In this document: one piece after another, positions 1 through 8,938 of the stretch
Position numbering within the stretch: position 1 is the stretch's first letter
Layout: each line of letters starts with the position of its first letter
Assembly: GCA_002817055.1 (NCBI GenBank)
Contig: MUCU01000031.1
Span: 1-16,167 of the forward strand
Reading direction: 5' to 3'
Source: SAR202 cluster bacterium Io17-Chloro-G7
GTDB taxonomy: Bacteria; Chloroflexota; Dehalococcoidia; UBA3495
DNA length: 16,167 nt
Made by a program: the position numbers and the translations under genes
Notes under the pieces: model-generated
The model's input: the letters and a program-made list of their open reading frames with translations, nothing else
Told to the model about the DNA's origin: nothing
Databases searched by the model: none

Positions 1-2
1 GC

Positions 3-143
3 GACCGAATGCGGGGTAGGGGCAAAGTGGGCCGTGTGCGCATTGTGGCAGCCATGCACAAACTGCTGCGGCTCTGCTTTGGTGTGCTCAAGAGCGGCCG
101 GCCCTTCGATCTTTCTTTGCATACTGCTACTTTAACCAGTTGA
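3..143 (+). CDS. IS110-family transposase, C-terminal fragment (cut by window edge)
   Basis: The frame starting at base 3 is open from the window edge to a TGA at 141-143 and gives 46 residues. They read DRMRGRGKVGRVRIVAAMHK, then a LLRLCFGVLKSGRPFD segment. This matches the usual C-terminal end of IS110/IS1111 transposases (Transposase_20 domain: RGK..KVA.VA.MRKLL...GVLK...PFD). IS110 transposases are DEDD recombinases with a catalytic serine in this C-terminal domain. They work with a bridge RNA encoded in the element's non-coding end. The catalytic part would lie left of the window, so I cannot say whether the gene is intact. The AT-rich bases just after the stop (about 139-160, AGTTGACTTTTAATACGG) resemble the right ends of such elements. 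Recognition is from motif memory, not a search. Confidence 0.72.
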   Translation, partial: DRMRGRGKVGRVRIVAAMHKLLRLCFGVLKSGRPFDLSLHTATLTS

Positions 144-164
144 CTTTTAATACGGCATCTGAGC

Positions 165-228
165 GGAGCTAAGAATCTTTGCACCTGAGGAACGAGATTC
201 TTCTTCGCTGCGCTCCTCAGAATGACAT
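165..228. repeat. Palindromic intergenic repeat next to the IS110 end
   Basis: Two nested inverted repeats are visible: AAGAATCT (171-178) with AGATTCTT (195-202), and CTGAGGA (185-191) with TCCTCAG (214-220). The core wording (GAGATTCTTC..CGCTGCGCTC..CAGAATGACA) resembles a family of short palindromic repeats scattered between genes in many environmental bacteria. Only one copy is in the window, so dispersal in this genome is inference. Confidence 0.5.
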
Positions 229-384
229 GTTTGAGGCAAGGCCTACACAAGGAGCTTCACAAGTAGCTGGTCGAAGATGCGTTGCTTCCAACCCAAAAAA
301 GGGGAAATGCCTGGAGCGTATCCCCGGAGAGACAATCGGAATCAGCGCCAGAATCGCAATCATTGATGGATGGTCAAAATCAAA

Positions 385-393
385 AAAGGAGGG
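385..393 (+). promoter_or_regulatory. Strong Shine-Dalgarno that fixes the selenoprotein start
   Basis: AAAGGAGGG ends six bases before the ATG at 400-402. This ribosome binding site decides the start of the selenoprotein upstream of its in-frame TGA. No comparable site precedes the internal ATG at 475. Confidence 0.8.
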
Positions 394-399
394 CGCACG

Positions 400-663
400 A
401 TGGCTGCAAAGAACAAGATGGAGTTGGAGATCGTATACTGCCAGGATTGAGGGCACGCCCTGCGTGCTGCCTGGATGGCAGGAGAAGCCTTGAGCCGCGC
501 TGACGAGCATATCGCCAGCTTTAAGCTAACCCCGGGGCCTCACGGCAAATTCGACGTAATTGTCGATGGAGAAATCGTAGCCGACCACCGTCACGAAGCC
601 AACGCCCACATTTTCCCGGACATTCAGGACTTGATGAAGGCCATCAACTCCCGGCTGGGCTGA
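400..663 (+). CDS. SelW-like (Rdx family) selenoprotein with in-frame TGA (Sec)
   Basis: Reading from ATG 400 through the TGA at 448-450 gives 87 residues with the redox motif C14-Q-D-U17, preceded by a beta strand (LEIVYC). A helix follows (HALRAAWMAGEAL), then strands holding PGPHGKFDVIVDGE and a terminal region with FPDIQDLMKAI. This is the thioredoxin-like Rdx fold of selenoprotein W/T/H-type proteins: strand, CxxU/CxxC, helix, G.F.V..DG, and an FP...LK..I end. Family members are small thiol redox proteins; the substrate is unknown. Length fits the family (80-100 aa). The strong ribosome site at 385-393 supports ATG 400; starting at 475 would remove the active site. The TGA sits exactly where the second redox Cys or Sec belongs, and the frame stays open and family-like on both sides. 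Selenoprotein synthesis needs selA, selB, selC and selD elsewhere in the genome; none is in this window. An inactivating Cys-to-stop mutation is the alternative, but I think it less likely. Confidence 0.85.
451..490 (+). promoter_or_regulatory. Candidate bacterial SECIS element
   Basis: Just after the TGA, CTGCC (467-471) pairs with GGCAG (477-481) around a five-base loop TGGAT. The loop G (473) is in the second loop position and about 22 bases from the TGA. GGGC (451-454) can pair with GCCT (487-490) as a lower stem. Bacterial SECIS hairpins usually have a G in the first two loop positions, 16-37 bases after the UGA, so this fits. A competing hairpin, GCACGC (453-458) with GCGTGC (462-467), also exists. 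Paired by eye; no energies computed. Confidence 0.55.
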
Positions 664-756
664 CAACCCTGCCCCATAGGAAATTCTGTCAACGATAACT
701 CGGATGATGGAATTGTAGGAAGCGGCGCCTCAGTAATTATATCCGTGCCTACCCGC

Positions 757-796
757 CCGCTCGTAGTGAGCCGTCGGTACAGCTAAAAGCGAGCGG
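757..796. repeat. Inverted repeat between convergent genes
   Basis: CCGCTCG (757-763) and CGAGCGG (790-796) form a 7-bp inverted repeat with a 26-base loop. It lies in the 170-base gap between the convergent selenoprotein gene and the small gene ending at 834. There is no T-tract, so an intrinsic terminator is unlikely. A Rho-type or structural role is possible. Confidence 0.3.
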
Positions 797-833
797 ACTT
801 GCAACCCGTACAATTACCCGAAACCTTGTGCCG

Positions 834-1043
834 TTACACTTGCTCGGCGTAGTCCAAGTGAATCAGGTATTTGCTGCCTTCTCCGGGGCCGTCAATGATC
901 ACGACCTCGTGAACATGCATGTCGTGGTTTTCTATGGACTGGGTGACGCCCGTGGTCTCGACAGTCAACCCGCCCCGGGTCTTGAACTTTAACCCGGCTT
1001 CGATACTAGACATTTCAGCGTAAGCCAACGATTTGTCCTCCAT
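834..1043 (-). CDS. Small protein of unknown function
   Basis: This 69-residue frame encodes a soluble, acidic, beta-rich protein with alternating hydrophobic stretches (LKFKTRGGLTVETTGV, HEVVIIDGPGEGSKYLIHLD). It has no membrane segment or signal peptide, and I do not recognise the family. The ATG at 1043 has no ribosome site in front of it. A GGAGG lies just inside the frame (1036-1040) and sits eight bases before an in-frame TTG at 1028, so the true start may be TTG 1028, giving 64 residues. It is convergent with the selenoprotein gene and separated from the upstream DUF503 gene by 316 bases of repeat-bearing DNA. Reading frame quality and codon use look normal. Confidence 0.5.
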   Translation of the reverse strand: MEDKSLAYAEMSSIEAGLKFKTRGGLTVETTGVTQSIENHDMHVHEVVIIDGPGEGSKYLIHLDYAEQV

Positions 1044-1066
1044 GAATTTGATTTTACCCGGCTACA

Positions 1067-1160
1067 TCGTGTCCAACCGCAATCTTCCAGTGCTGTATTT
1101 CGCTTCGATTCCGTCGTGTCCAACCGCAATCTTCTAGTACCGTATTTAGCTTCGATTCCA
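1067..1160. repeat. Tandem duplication, two units of 47 bp
   Basis: Unit 1 (1067-1113) and unit 2 (1114-1160) both begin TCGTGTCCAACCGCAATCTT and match at about 42 of 47 positions by eye. The period is not a multiple of three, which argues against coding. The rest of the 316-base gap (1044-1359) shows no gene I can support. A minus-strand frame at 1054-1311 spans the repeat, but its protein is Arg/Trp-rich and unlike any family. Confidence 0.75.
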
Positions 1161-1359
1161 TCTGCCACATATACAAACTAACGTTTGCGGCTACATTCTT
1201 ACGTTTCCGGCGGAGACGGGTCCGCCGACCATTGTGAAAACCGTGCCCCAGAAGTCTACAAACCCTGTTTGGCGGAGTCAAGTCCTGCTGAACGGAGATT
1301 CTTAGCCGCAACCCGGACCACGGGATGAAAACCCCACTAAGTTAACGTCCCCCACGGTC

Positions 1360-1653
1360 CTAAATTCCGGAAATCAGCTCGGTTTCGTAGTCCAACAAGA
1401 CCAAGTCACCGCTAAACTCTTCTACGAAGGACACGATTTTGGACATCATTTCGTGGGCGTGAGCGGTGTCGTTGCTAACGCAGCAGACACCGATGGTCAG
1501 CCGCTGCCATAAATCGTTGTGATCAACCTCCGCCACCGCCACATTGAATTGATTTCTCAAACGGGCGGTCAACGACCTGACCACTTGCCTTTTCGACTTC
1601 AGATTTGTGGACTCGGGCAAGTGGGCGCTGATCGTGCAAACTCCTATGTGCAA
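1360..1653 (-). CDS. DUF503 (YlxP-like) family protein
   Basis: The protein has the DUF503 pattern: an N-terminal strand (HIGVCTISAHLPES) and SLK.KR-like NLKSKRQVVRSLTARLR. It then has FNVAVAEVDHNDLWQRLTIG, the VSNDTAH motif, and a C-terminal strand LVLLDYETELI. The family folds as a small alpha/beta protein. Bacillus YlxP is encoded in the nusA-infB-rbfA region, but its biochemical role is not settled. I chose the TTG at 1651-1653 because GGAGG sits six bases upstream and the product then begins right at the family's conserved strand (97 residues). An ATG at 1689 would add 12 atypical residues. The gene is divergent from rex and probably shares its regulatory region. No nusA or rbfA neighbour is present here. 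Confidence 0.85.
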   Translation of the reverse strand: MHIGVCTISAHLPESTNLKSKRQVVRSLTARLRNQFNVAVAEVDHNDLWQRLTIGVCCVSNDTAHAHEMMSKIVSFVEEFSGDLVLLDYETELISGI

Positions 1654-1693
1654 CCCTTTCCTCCAAGCCCGATTAACCGGCCGCAGCATTGAT

Positions 1694-1711
1694 TCGCAAT
1701 AATTTTCACAA
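1694..1711. promoter_or_regulatory. Weak candidate Rex operator in the rex/DUF503 intergenic region
   Basis: The right half TCACAA (1706-1711) is a perfect Rex half-site. The left half TCGCAA (1694-1699) matches TTGTGA at only 3 of 6 positions, with the expected 6-base spacer. It lies just upstream of the rex -35 box and between the likely start of the DUF503 transcript and its gene. Rex autoregulation is common, but this site is weak. Confidence 0.3.
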
Positions 1712-1716
1712 ATTCC

Positions 1717-1749
1717 TTGACTCCATCGGAAAACCCATTATAGATTATA
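1717..1749 (+). promoter_or_regulatory. Promoter for rex, with AT-rich -10 usable in both directions
   Basis: TTGACT (1717-1722), a 16-base spacer and TATAGA (1739-1744) form a good sigma-70-type promoter for rex. The same segment read on the minus strand carries two TATAAT boxes (1737-1742 and 1744-1749) that could serve the DUF503 gene, although no good -35 is seen for them. The rex leader would be about 85 bases. Confidence 0.6.
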
Positions 1750-1837
1750 GACCTAAGAGTAGGAATCGAGACCATGGGCTTCTTCGGTTTATGGCTTTCG
1801 TTCACGTCCCGATCACATTGTAACCGCTGGAGGGTGA

Positions 1838-2542
1838 TTGCTGACCGAGAGAGATCTTGGGAGTTCAGGAGCGGATACGCGAATGGTAGGTAACCAAAAC
1901 CAAGAGGAAGACCGGGCAGATGTGCCCGAGGTTGTGGTCACCAGGCTCCCCCAGTATGTTCGTATCCTCAATCGGCTCCTCGAAGAAGGAACAGAGGTCG
2001 TAAGCTCCCAGCAACTGGGAGCCAAACTGCAGGTCACTCCGGCGCAAATACGTAAAGATCTGAGCTATTTCGGTCGCTTCGGCAAGCAAGGTCGGGGATA
2101 CAGCGTCCGCCACCTCCACGATCGGCTGCGGGATATCCTTGGGCTCAACTCCTACTGGAACGTCGCCGTGGTGGGCGTTGGCCGATTGGGCCGGGCAATC
2201 CTTAGCTATCCCGGCTTTACCCCTGATGGCTTCCATTTGGTAGCTGCCTTCGACGCCAGCGAAGACGTGGTGGGCCTACAGGTTGGAGACCTGACGGTCC
2301 AATCCATTGATGAACTGGAAGAAGTCGTAAGCGGCCAGAACATTAGTATCGCCATCGTAGCAGTGCCTGTCAGTTTTACCCAGGAAGTCATCGATACATT
2401 GGTAGATTGCGGGGTGCGGGCAATCCTAAACTACGCTCCCACATCCCCGCAAGTCCCAGAAGGTGTCAGGATACGCAACATAGACCCGGTAATCGCCCTA
2501 CAATCAATGACTTACTATCTGGGCGACTCCACTGACCATTAG
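1838..2542 (+). CDS. rex: Redox-sensing transcriptional repressor Rex
   Basis: Rex binds DNA when NAD+ dominates and leaves it when NADH rises, controlling respiratory and fermentative genes. Residues about 36-90 form the winged-helix domain, with the signature TPAQIRKDLSYFGRFGKQGR and GYSV. A Rossmann NAD(H) domain follows, starting at NVAVVGVGRLGRA (glycines at 113-118), with the later motif ILNYAPTSPQVPEGV. The C-terminal helix ALQSMTYYLG is the domain-swapped helix of Rex dimers. At 234 residues it is slightly longer than usual because of a non-conserved N-terminus. The TTG at 1838 follows GGAGG by four bases. The ATG at 1883 is an alternative start that loses only non-conserved residues. 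It faces away from DUF503 and converges on the ATP synthase operon, whose promoter carries a Rex-like operator. Confidence 0.96.
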   Translation: MLTERDLGSSGADTRMVGNQNQEEDRADVPEVVVTRLPQYVRILNRLLEEGTEVVSSQQLGAKLQVTPAQIRKDLSYFGRFGKQGRGYSVRHLHDRLRDILGLNSYWNVAVVGVGRLGRAILSYPGFTPDGFHLVAAFDASEDVVGLQVGDLTVQSIDELEEVVSGQNISIAIVAVPVSFTQEVIDTLVDCGVRAILNYAPTSPQVPEGVRIRNIDPVIALQSMTYYLGDSTDH

Positions 2543-2771
2543 GCTAGTACTTTATCCAGTAATATTTGGCTTACTCTAAACACCCCCATCCTAGCCTTCC
2601 CCCGAAATGGGGAACGAACCTGTCTGATGCCCCTTGCATAAACCGAGTTAGTTGACATCCATAGATATTATTTACATATGGACCTAGGCAGATGGGGTTC
2701 CCTTCTCACCGTAGCGTTTCATTAATTCGACAGATCTAATCCCTGTTGAGACCGCGGAGAACTACAGCTTC
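2543..2771. other. Intergenic DNA between rex and the atp terminator
   Basis: No gene is supported in the gap between rex and atpC (2543-2860). It holds a 6-bp hairpin TTCCCC/GGGGAA (2597-2602 with 2609-2614) without a T-tract. It also holds a longer-range inverted repeat, CCCCATC (2584-2590) with GATGGGG (2691-2697), that could bound a small degenerate repeat element. A TTGACA at 2652-2657 lacks a convincing -10. No clear intrinsic terminator for rex was found. Confidence 0.5.
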
Positions 2772-2811
2772 CAAAATTAAAGGGGCGTCCCTGCGAAACA
2801 GGGACGCCCTT
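2772..2811 (-). terminator. Intrinsic terminator of the ATP synthase operon
   Basis: GGGCGTCCCTG (2783-2793) and CAGGGACGCCC (2799-2809) form a perfect 11-bp stem around a five-base loop. On the minus strand the stem is followed by a T-rich tail (CCTTTAATTTT), as expected for an intrinsic terminator about 50 bases after the atpC stop. On the plus strand there is no T-tract, so it serves the atp operon and not rex. Confidence 0.9.
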
Positions 2812-2860
2812 AGGCGTTATAACTCTAGACCGCTATTCCGCAGGCGGCTCCTACTAAAGC

Positions 2861-3319
2861 CTAAGTCCCCGGCCCGGCGTCACCTGACCCCGGAGCAATG
2901 GCTCCTCCGCCCCTCGGCCGTCGACGTCGAACAATGTTTAGCCTTACCTGAGCGCGACGCATGGCGCCCAGAGCCCGTTCCATCTGCAGGTCCGTGCTTT
3001 CATTGGCCATCCGCTCTCTGGCGCGCTCTACAGCCTGCTGTGCCCTGGCTTCGTCGATCTCCTCGGACCTTTCGCAAGCGTCGGCAAGAATGGTCACCTT
3101 ATTGCCGATGACCTCCATGAAACCGCCGGTGACCGCCAAGAAGGTGTCTGTCCCATCCTTGCGGATCAGGATTTCACCAGGTTGCAACACGGTCATAAGC
3201 GGGGCGTGGTGAGGCAGAATTCCCAACTCACCATCGGCGCCCGGCGCAACTACCAGATCGACGTCTTCGCCAAACACTTGGCGCTCAGCAGTAATTATTT
3301 CCAAGAGCATGGGAGCCAT
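2861..3319 (-). CDS. atpC: F1Fo ATP synthase subunit epsilon
   Basis: Epsilon is the central-stalk subunit that couples the c-ring to F1 and can inhibit ATP hydrolysis through its C-terminal helices. The beta-sandwich domain is clear at residues about 5-90: EIITAERQVFGEDVDLVVAP, then GELGILPHHAPLMTVLQPG and FLAVTGGFMEVIGNKVTILAD. A two-helix region follows (IDEARAQQAVERARERM and ALGAMRRAQVRLNIVRR). The last 20 residues are Arg, Gly and Pro rich and not typical of the family, so at 152 residues it is a little long. The start at 3319 lacks a strong ribosome site; a second ATG three codons later (3310) is equally possible. It is the last gene of the operon, 29 bases after atpD and before the terminator. 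Confidence 0.95.
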   Translation of the reverse strand: MAPMLLEIITAERQVFGEDVDLVVAPGADGELGILPHHAPLMTVLQPGEILIRKDGTDTFLAVTGGFMEVIGNKVTILADACERSEEIDEARAQQAVERARERMANESTDLQMERALGAMRRAQVRLNIVRRRRPRGGGAIAPGSGDAGPGT

Positions 3320-3348
3320 AGCTTCTACTTATATCCTCGGCTCTACTT

Positions 3349-5647
<2,299 letters not shown>

Positions 5648-5963
5648 TGTCTAGTCTTCTCCTGAGTCCCACCCTGCCAGCTTTAATCAACAACCCAGTC
5701 GTCTAAATCGCAAGTCCCCTAAATGAGCTGCCTCGACAAGTCCCTCTTTCTAAAAGGGGGATTTAGGGGGATTTAGGGGGATTTCCGACGAAGCAAGCGT
5801 TCGACGCAATCGCCCGACGCAAACATCGGTGTCAGCATTGTCCAACTATCGTTACTCTAATCAGTCTAATCCGAACTTCTCACAAAGTTATGGCGGAAAG
5901 CATCGCAATCACCAGCCCTTGGGAAGGGCATTAAACCCGCTAAGCCTGAGCGCCGGCTTTGGG
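5648..5963. other. Long non-coding gap inside the atp operon (atpA-atpG)
   Basis: Other gaps in this operon are 1-154 bases, but this one is 316. No protein is supported: the plus-strand frame from 5829 is mostly an antisense shadow of atpA. The gap holds a G-rich repeat element (5738-5784), a short direct repeat CGACGCAA (5802-5809, 5815-5822) and a perfect small hairpin GCCCTT-GGG-AAGGGC (5915-5929). None of the hairpins has a T-tract on the minus strand. Confidence 0.7.
5738..5784. repeat. Hairpin plus tandem GGGGGATTTA repeat element
   Basis: AAGTCCCTCTTT (5738-5749) can fold onto AAAAGGGGGATTT (5752-5764) with a few G-T pairs. The right arm continues as a 10-bp tandem repeat GGGGGATTTA, GGGGGATTTA, GGGGGATTT (5756-5784). 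The wording matches a type of dispersed intergenic repeat seen in many bacterial genomes. Whether it is dispersed in this genome cannot be seen from one copy. Confidence 0.7.
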
Positions 5964-7475
5964 TTATACCCCGAAGGAGCCCTTGAAGTCGGTGATGGCT
6001 TGAGTCAGCCTGCCTTCAATGTCCTCCGTCAGGTCCCCCGTCTCCTTAATCGTCTGCACGATATCCGGATGAGTGCTGCTCATGTAGCGCAACAGCTGAT
6101 CTTGGAAGTCACCGCACCGGTCCAACGCCAGGTCTGCAATCAAGCCCGCATTGACCGCAAACAAGATAATTACTTCCTGTTCCAAAGCCAGGGGCACGTA
6201 CTGCGCCTGTTTGAGTATCTCGGTAGCCAACTGTCCACGGGAAAGCTGGGCCCTGGTGGCCGCGTCCAAGTCCGAGGTTCCGAACTGGGCGAAAGTCGCC
6301 AACTCCCGGTACTGGGCCAAATCCAACCGCAAGCGGCCCGCCACCCGTCGAATTGCCCGGCTCTGAGCTGCGCCACCGACCCTGGACACCGAAAGACCCA
6401 CGTTGACTGCTGGCCGTATGCCAGAGTTGAATAATTCGGGTTCCAAGTATATTTGCCCATCGGTAATGGATATCACGTTGGTCGGAATGTAAGCGGAAAC
6501 GTCCCCGGCCTGCGTCTCAATTATCGGCAGCGCCGTTATGGAGCCACCGCCATTGGCGGCATCCAGTTTGGCCGAGCGTTCCAACAAGCGGCTGTGCAGA
6601 TAGAAAATATCCCCCGGGTAGGCTTCCCGTCCGGCGGGACGTCGTAGCAACAGGGACATTTGGCGATAAGCCCAAGAGTGCTTGGTCAAGTCGTCGTAAA
6701 CAATCAGCACCTCTTTGCCTTGGTCCATAAAGGCCTCGGCCATGGCACAACCAGCATATGGCGCGATGTACTGTAACGGCGCAGAGTCCGAGGCGCCAGC
6801 GTTGACGATGATCGTGTGGCCCATGGCGTCATTGTCTTCCAGGATGCCTAGGACCTGAGCCACCTTACCCTGTTTCTGACCGATGGCCACATAAATGCAA
6901 ATAAGGTCGCCGCCCTTCTGGTTGATGATGGTGTCCAACGCAATGGCGGTTTTGCCCGTGGATCGGTCGCCGATGATCAACTCCCGCTGTCCCCGGCCAA
7001 TGGGGATCATAGAGTCGATGGCTTTGATTCCGGTCTGCACCGGGGTATCCACCGATTGGCGGGCCACAACGTTGGGAGCGACCCTTTCCACCGGCAGAGT
7101 TGCCGTGGTCGTAATAGGTCCTTTGTCATCCAATGGCCTCCCCAGAGGGTCCACCACCCGACCGATCAATCCTTGTCCCACAGGCACTTCAATAATACGG
7201 CCTGTGGAACGGACCCGGTCTCCTTCCTTTACCACAGTAGGATCCCCCAAAATGGCGGCTCCAACCAAGTCGGATTCCAGGTTTAGGGCCAAGCCCAGAA
7301 CGTCGTTGCCAAAGTCCAAAAGTTCGTTGGACCGAACACCCTGGAGGCCCTGAATACTGGCGATACCATCACCCACCTGAACCACAGTACCAACGTCCAC
7401 CAGAGTCAAGTCTCCGCCAAACTCTTCGATTTGACGTTTGATTAGAGATACGATCTCTTGTCCCCTGATCCCCAT
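5964..7475 (-). CDS. atpA: F1Fo ATP synthase subunit alpha
   Basis: Alpha forms the non-catalytic sites of the F1 hexamer and supplies the arginine finger to the catalytic sites. Visible are the N-terminal strand region ([11 protein letters not shown]), [20 protein letters not shown], the P-loop GDRSTGKT (169-176; many homologues have GDRQTGKT) and the Walker B region [12 protein letters not shown]. Next come the [20 protein letters not shown] stretch and the arginine finger in SVSRVGG (R365). Length 503 is normal. GGAG lies eight bases before the ATG, and atpH ends 23 bases upstream. The C-terminal domain ([20 protein letters not shown] and [10 protein letters not shown]) is complete. Confidence 0.98.
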   Translation of the reverse strand: MGIRGQEIVSLIKRQIEEFGGDLTLVDVGTVVQVGDGIASIQGLQGVRSNELLDFGNDVLGLALNLESDLVGAAILGDPTVVKEGDRVRSTGRIIEVPVGQGLIGRVVDPLGRPLDDKGPITTTATLPVERVAPNVVARQSVDTPVQTGIKAIDSMIPIGRGQRELIIGDRSTGKTAIALDTIINQKGGDLICIYVAIGQKQGKVAQVLGILEDNDAMGHTIIVNAGASDSAPLQYIAPYAGCAMAEAFMDQGKEVLIVYDDLTKHSWAYRQMSLLLRRPAGREAYPGDIFYLHSRLLERSAKLDAANGGGSITALPIIETQAGDVSAYIPTNVISITDGQIYLEPELFNSGIRPAVNVGLSVSRVGGAAQSRAIRRVAGRLRLDLAQYRELATFAQFGTSDLDAATRAQLSRGQLATEILKQAQYVPLALEQEVIILFAVNAGLIADLALDRCGDFQDQLLRYMSSTHPDIVQTIKETGDLTEDIEGRLTQAITDFKGSFGV

Positions 7476-7498
7476 GAACGTTTCTCCTCAGTACCGGC

Positions 7499-8050
7499 TT
7501 AAGCGCCTGGTACAGCAACTTCCGAGTGCATTTGATTACGCAGTGAGTCTAAGCGCGACCGGGTACTCCCGTCCAAAAGTCGGTCTCCGATCTGTATCAC
7601 CAGCCCACCCAAGATGGACTCATCGACCTGGGACGATACCACAACCTCTTTTTTCACTAGGTCGGACACGAACTTGGTGATTCTTTCCAATTCGCCAGGT
7701 TGCAACGGTACTGCCGATATAACCTCCACCCTTTGTCGTCCCCGGTGCTCATCCAGCAATTCCAGGTAGCCATCTTTCAGATCCCGGGCCACTAACACCA
7801 GGCCTTTGGAAACCAGCAACTTGACCATATTGCGGACCAATGGATGAATCTGGTCCATCACCGCTTCGATGGCTTTCATCTTATTCTCGATGGAAACATC
7901 GGCATGACCCAATAGGGCCCTGAATTCTTCGTCCTGAAGAACTCCATGAACGAAATCCAAGTCACCTTCCCATTGGTCCAGTTGGTCATGCTCTTGGGCC
8001 AACTCGAAGATGGCTTGGGAGTAGCGTTTCCCGGAGATTTTCGGCGCCAT
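7499..8050 (-). CDS. atpH: F1Fo ATP synthase subunit delta
   Basis: Delta (OSCP type) joins the top of the alpha3-beta3 hexamer to the peripheral b stalk. The N-terminal domain begins in the typical way (ISGKRYSQAIFELAQEHDQLDQ). The C-terminal motif VISAVPLQPGELERITKFVS and SQVDESILGGLVIQIGDRLL-D with RSRLDSLR is diagnostic of the family. Length 183 is normal. The ATG follows the atpF stop by six bases, so translation is probably coupled; a GAGGG in the end of atpF is the only ribosome site seen. Confidence 0.97.
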   Translation of the reverse strand: MAPKISGKRYSQAIFELAQEHDQLDQWEGDLDFVHGVLQDEEFRALLGHADVSIENKMKAIEAVMDQIHPLVRNMVKLLVSKGLVLVARDLKDGYLELLDEHRGRQRVEVISAVPLQPGELERITKFVSDLVKKEVVVSSQVDESILGGLVIQIGDRLLDGSTRSRLDSLRNQMHSEVAVPGA

Positions 8051-8056
8051 TAGATA

Positions 8057-8635
8057 TTAAGCCCTCGGCCCGGCGGAAGCTTGTTCCCCTTCTTCCAACA
8101 CTTGGGAGATCAACTCTTCGTGGGCCTGCCGGTCCAAGGAACGGCGTATGACCCGCTCGGCGGCTGTGATGGCCAGGTCGCCAAAGTTGGCCCTAACCTC
8201 TTGGACCGCTGCGTCTCGCTCCCTCTGGATATCGGACCTGGCCCGCTCCACAAAGGTTTCCGCATCGCGCCTGGCCTGGGCCATCTGCTCTTCCTGGAAC
8301 CTGGCAGCAGCTTCCCGGGCTTGTTCCAGCAGCCGCTGCCCTTCCCGGCGGGCTTCGTTGAGCTGGTCCTCTATCACTTGCTGAGAACCCGCTGCCTCCT
8401 CCCGAGCCCGGTCGGCGGCTTCCAAACTCTCCCTAATCCTCTCGGACCGCTGGTCCAGCACCTTCAATAAGGGCTTATAGGCAAACAGCGTCAAGATGCC
8501 CAATAACAACACGAAGTTGATCAGATAGGCGATTAGGCTGGGACCATTTATTCCCAGGTCGGTTATTCCCAACAGGGGGATTGCTCCCGCCATATGAGAA
8601 ATTAAGCTGGCTAAGCTAGCTTCAATTGCTATCAC
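8057..8635 (-). CDS. atpF: F1Fo ATP synthase subunit b
   Basis: Subunit b is the membrane-anchored peripheral stalk. After about 25 variable residues there is one membrane helix (about 33-53, LIAYLINFVLLLGILTLFAY), then YKPLLKVLDQRSERIRESLE. A long charged coiled coil rich in Ala, Glu, Arg and Gln follows, up to about 150. The end (ITAAERVIRRSLDRQAHEEL) is typical of the delta-binding region. Length 192 is a little long because of the N-terminus. The start is a GTG at 8635 with GGGAG six bases upstream; an internal ATG (SHM, about residue 15) is the alternative. Confidence 0.95.
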   Translation of the reverse strand: MIAIEASLASLISHMAGAIPLLGITDLGINGPSLIAYLINFVLLLGILTLFAYKPLLKVLDQRSERIRESLEAADRAREEAAGSQQVIEDQLNEARREGQRLLEQAREAAARFQEEQMAQARRDAETFVERARSDIQRERDAAVQEVRANFGDLAITAAERVIRRSLDRQAHEELISQVLEEGEQASAGPRA

Positions 8636-8668
8636 GGATGTCTCCCATACGCTCGCAGCCCAAGCGCG

Positions 8669-8938
8669 TTAAACCACGAACAATAAGATTACCGCTACGA
8701 TCAAAGAGTAAATACCCAAAGCCTCTGCGAAAGCAATGGCCAGAATCATGTTGGTGGTGATAGCCCCAGCCGCCTCCGGGTTGCGACCAATTGCGCCCAT
8801 TGCACCGGAACCAAGCACGCCAATACCAATGCCTGGGCCAATAACGCCTAAGCCGATGGCCAAACCAGCGCCAATAAACTTGCCGATTTCTTGGAACTTC
8901 TCGGCGGCCTCTGCACTTAACAAAAGGACCAAATCCAT
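8669..8938 (-). CDS. atpE: F1Fo ATP synthase subunit c (proteolipid)
   Basis: Subunit c forms the rotor ring in the membrane. It is a two-helix hairpin: helix 1 has the glycine-rich [20 protein letters not shown], the polar loop is GRNPEA (51-56), and helix 2 carries the ion-binding glutamate in [11 protein letters not shown] (E72). The Na+-type signature is absent: Ile sits where Na+-binding rings have Gln (I39), and Ala follows the Glu instead of Ser or Thr. The ring is therefore probably proton-binding. The 89 residues include a short N-terminal extension ([17 protein letters not shown]). The ribosome site GGAGGAG lies about ten bases before the ATG, in keeping with high expression of this subunit. 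Confidence 0.97.
   Translation of the reverse strand: MDLVLLLSAEAAEKFQEIGKFIGAGLAIGLGVIGPGIGIGVLGSGAMGAIGRNPEAAGAITTNMILAIAFAEALGIYSLIVAVILLFVV

Noticed and set aside
448..450. TGA as an inactivating stop that makes the SelW-like gene a pseudogene
   Set aside because: The TGA replaces precisely the redox residue, the frame is otherwise intact, and the ribosome site and a SECIS-like hairpin are in place. It remains possible if selenium genes are missing from the genome.
1054..1311. Minus-strand frame of 85 codons as a gene
   Set aside because: It spans the 47-bp tandem repeat out of frame, has an odd Arg/Trp-rich composition, and has no recognisable family or good ribosome site.
2652..2680. 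TTGACA as a promoter for a small RNA ending at the 2772-2811 hairpin
   Set aside because: No acceptable -10 at 16-18 bases, and the hairpin has no T-tract on the plus strand.
5829..6434. Plus-strand frame crossing the atpA-atpG gap
   Set aside because: Most of it is opposite the 3' end of atpA, with no ribosome site and no recognisable product.
8669..8938. Na+-translocating c-ring
   Set aside because: The Gln in helix 1 and the Ser/Thr after the ion-binding Glu are both missing (I39 and A73), which points to protons.
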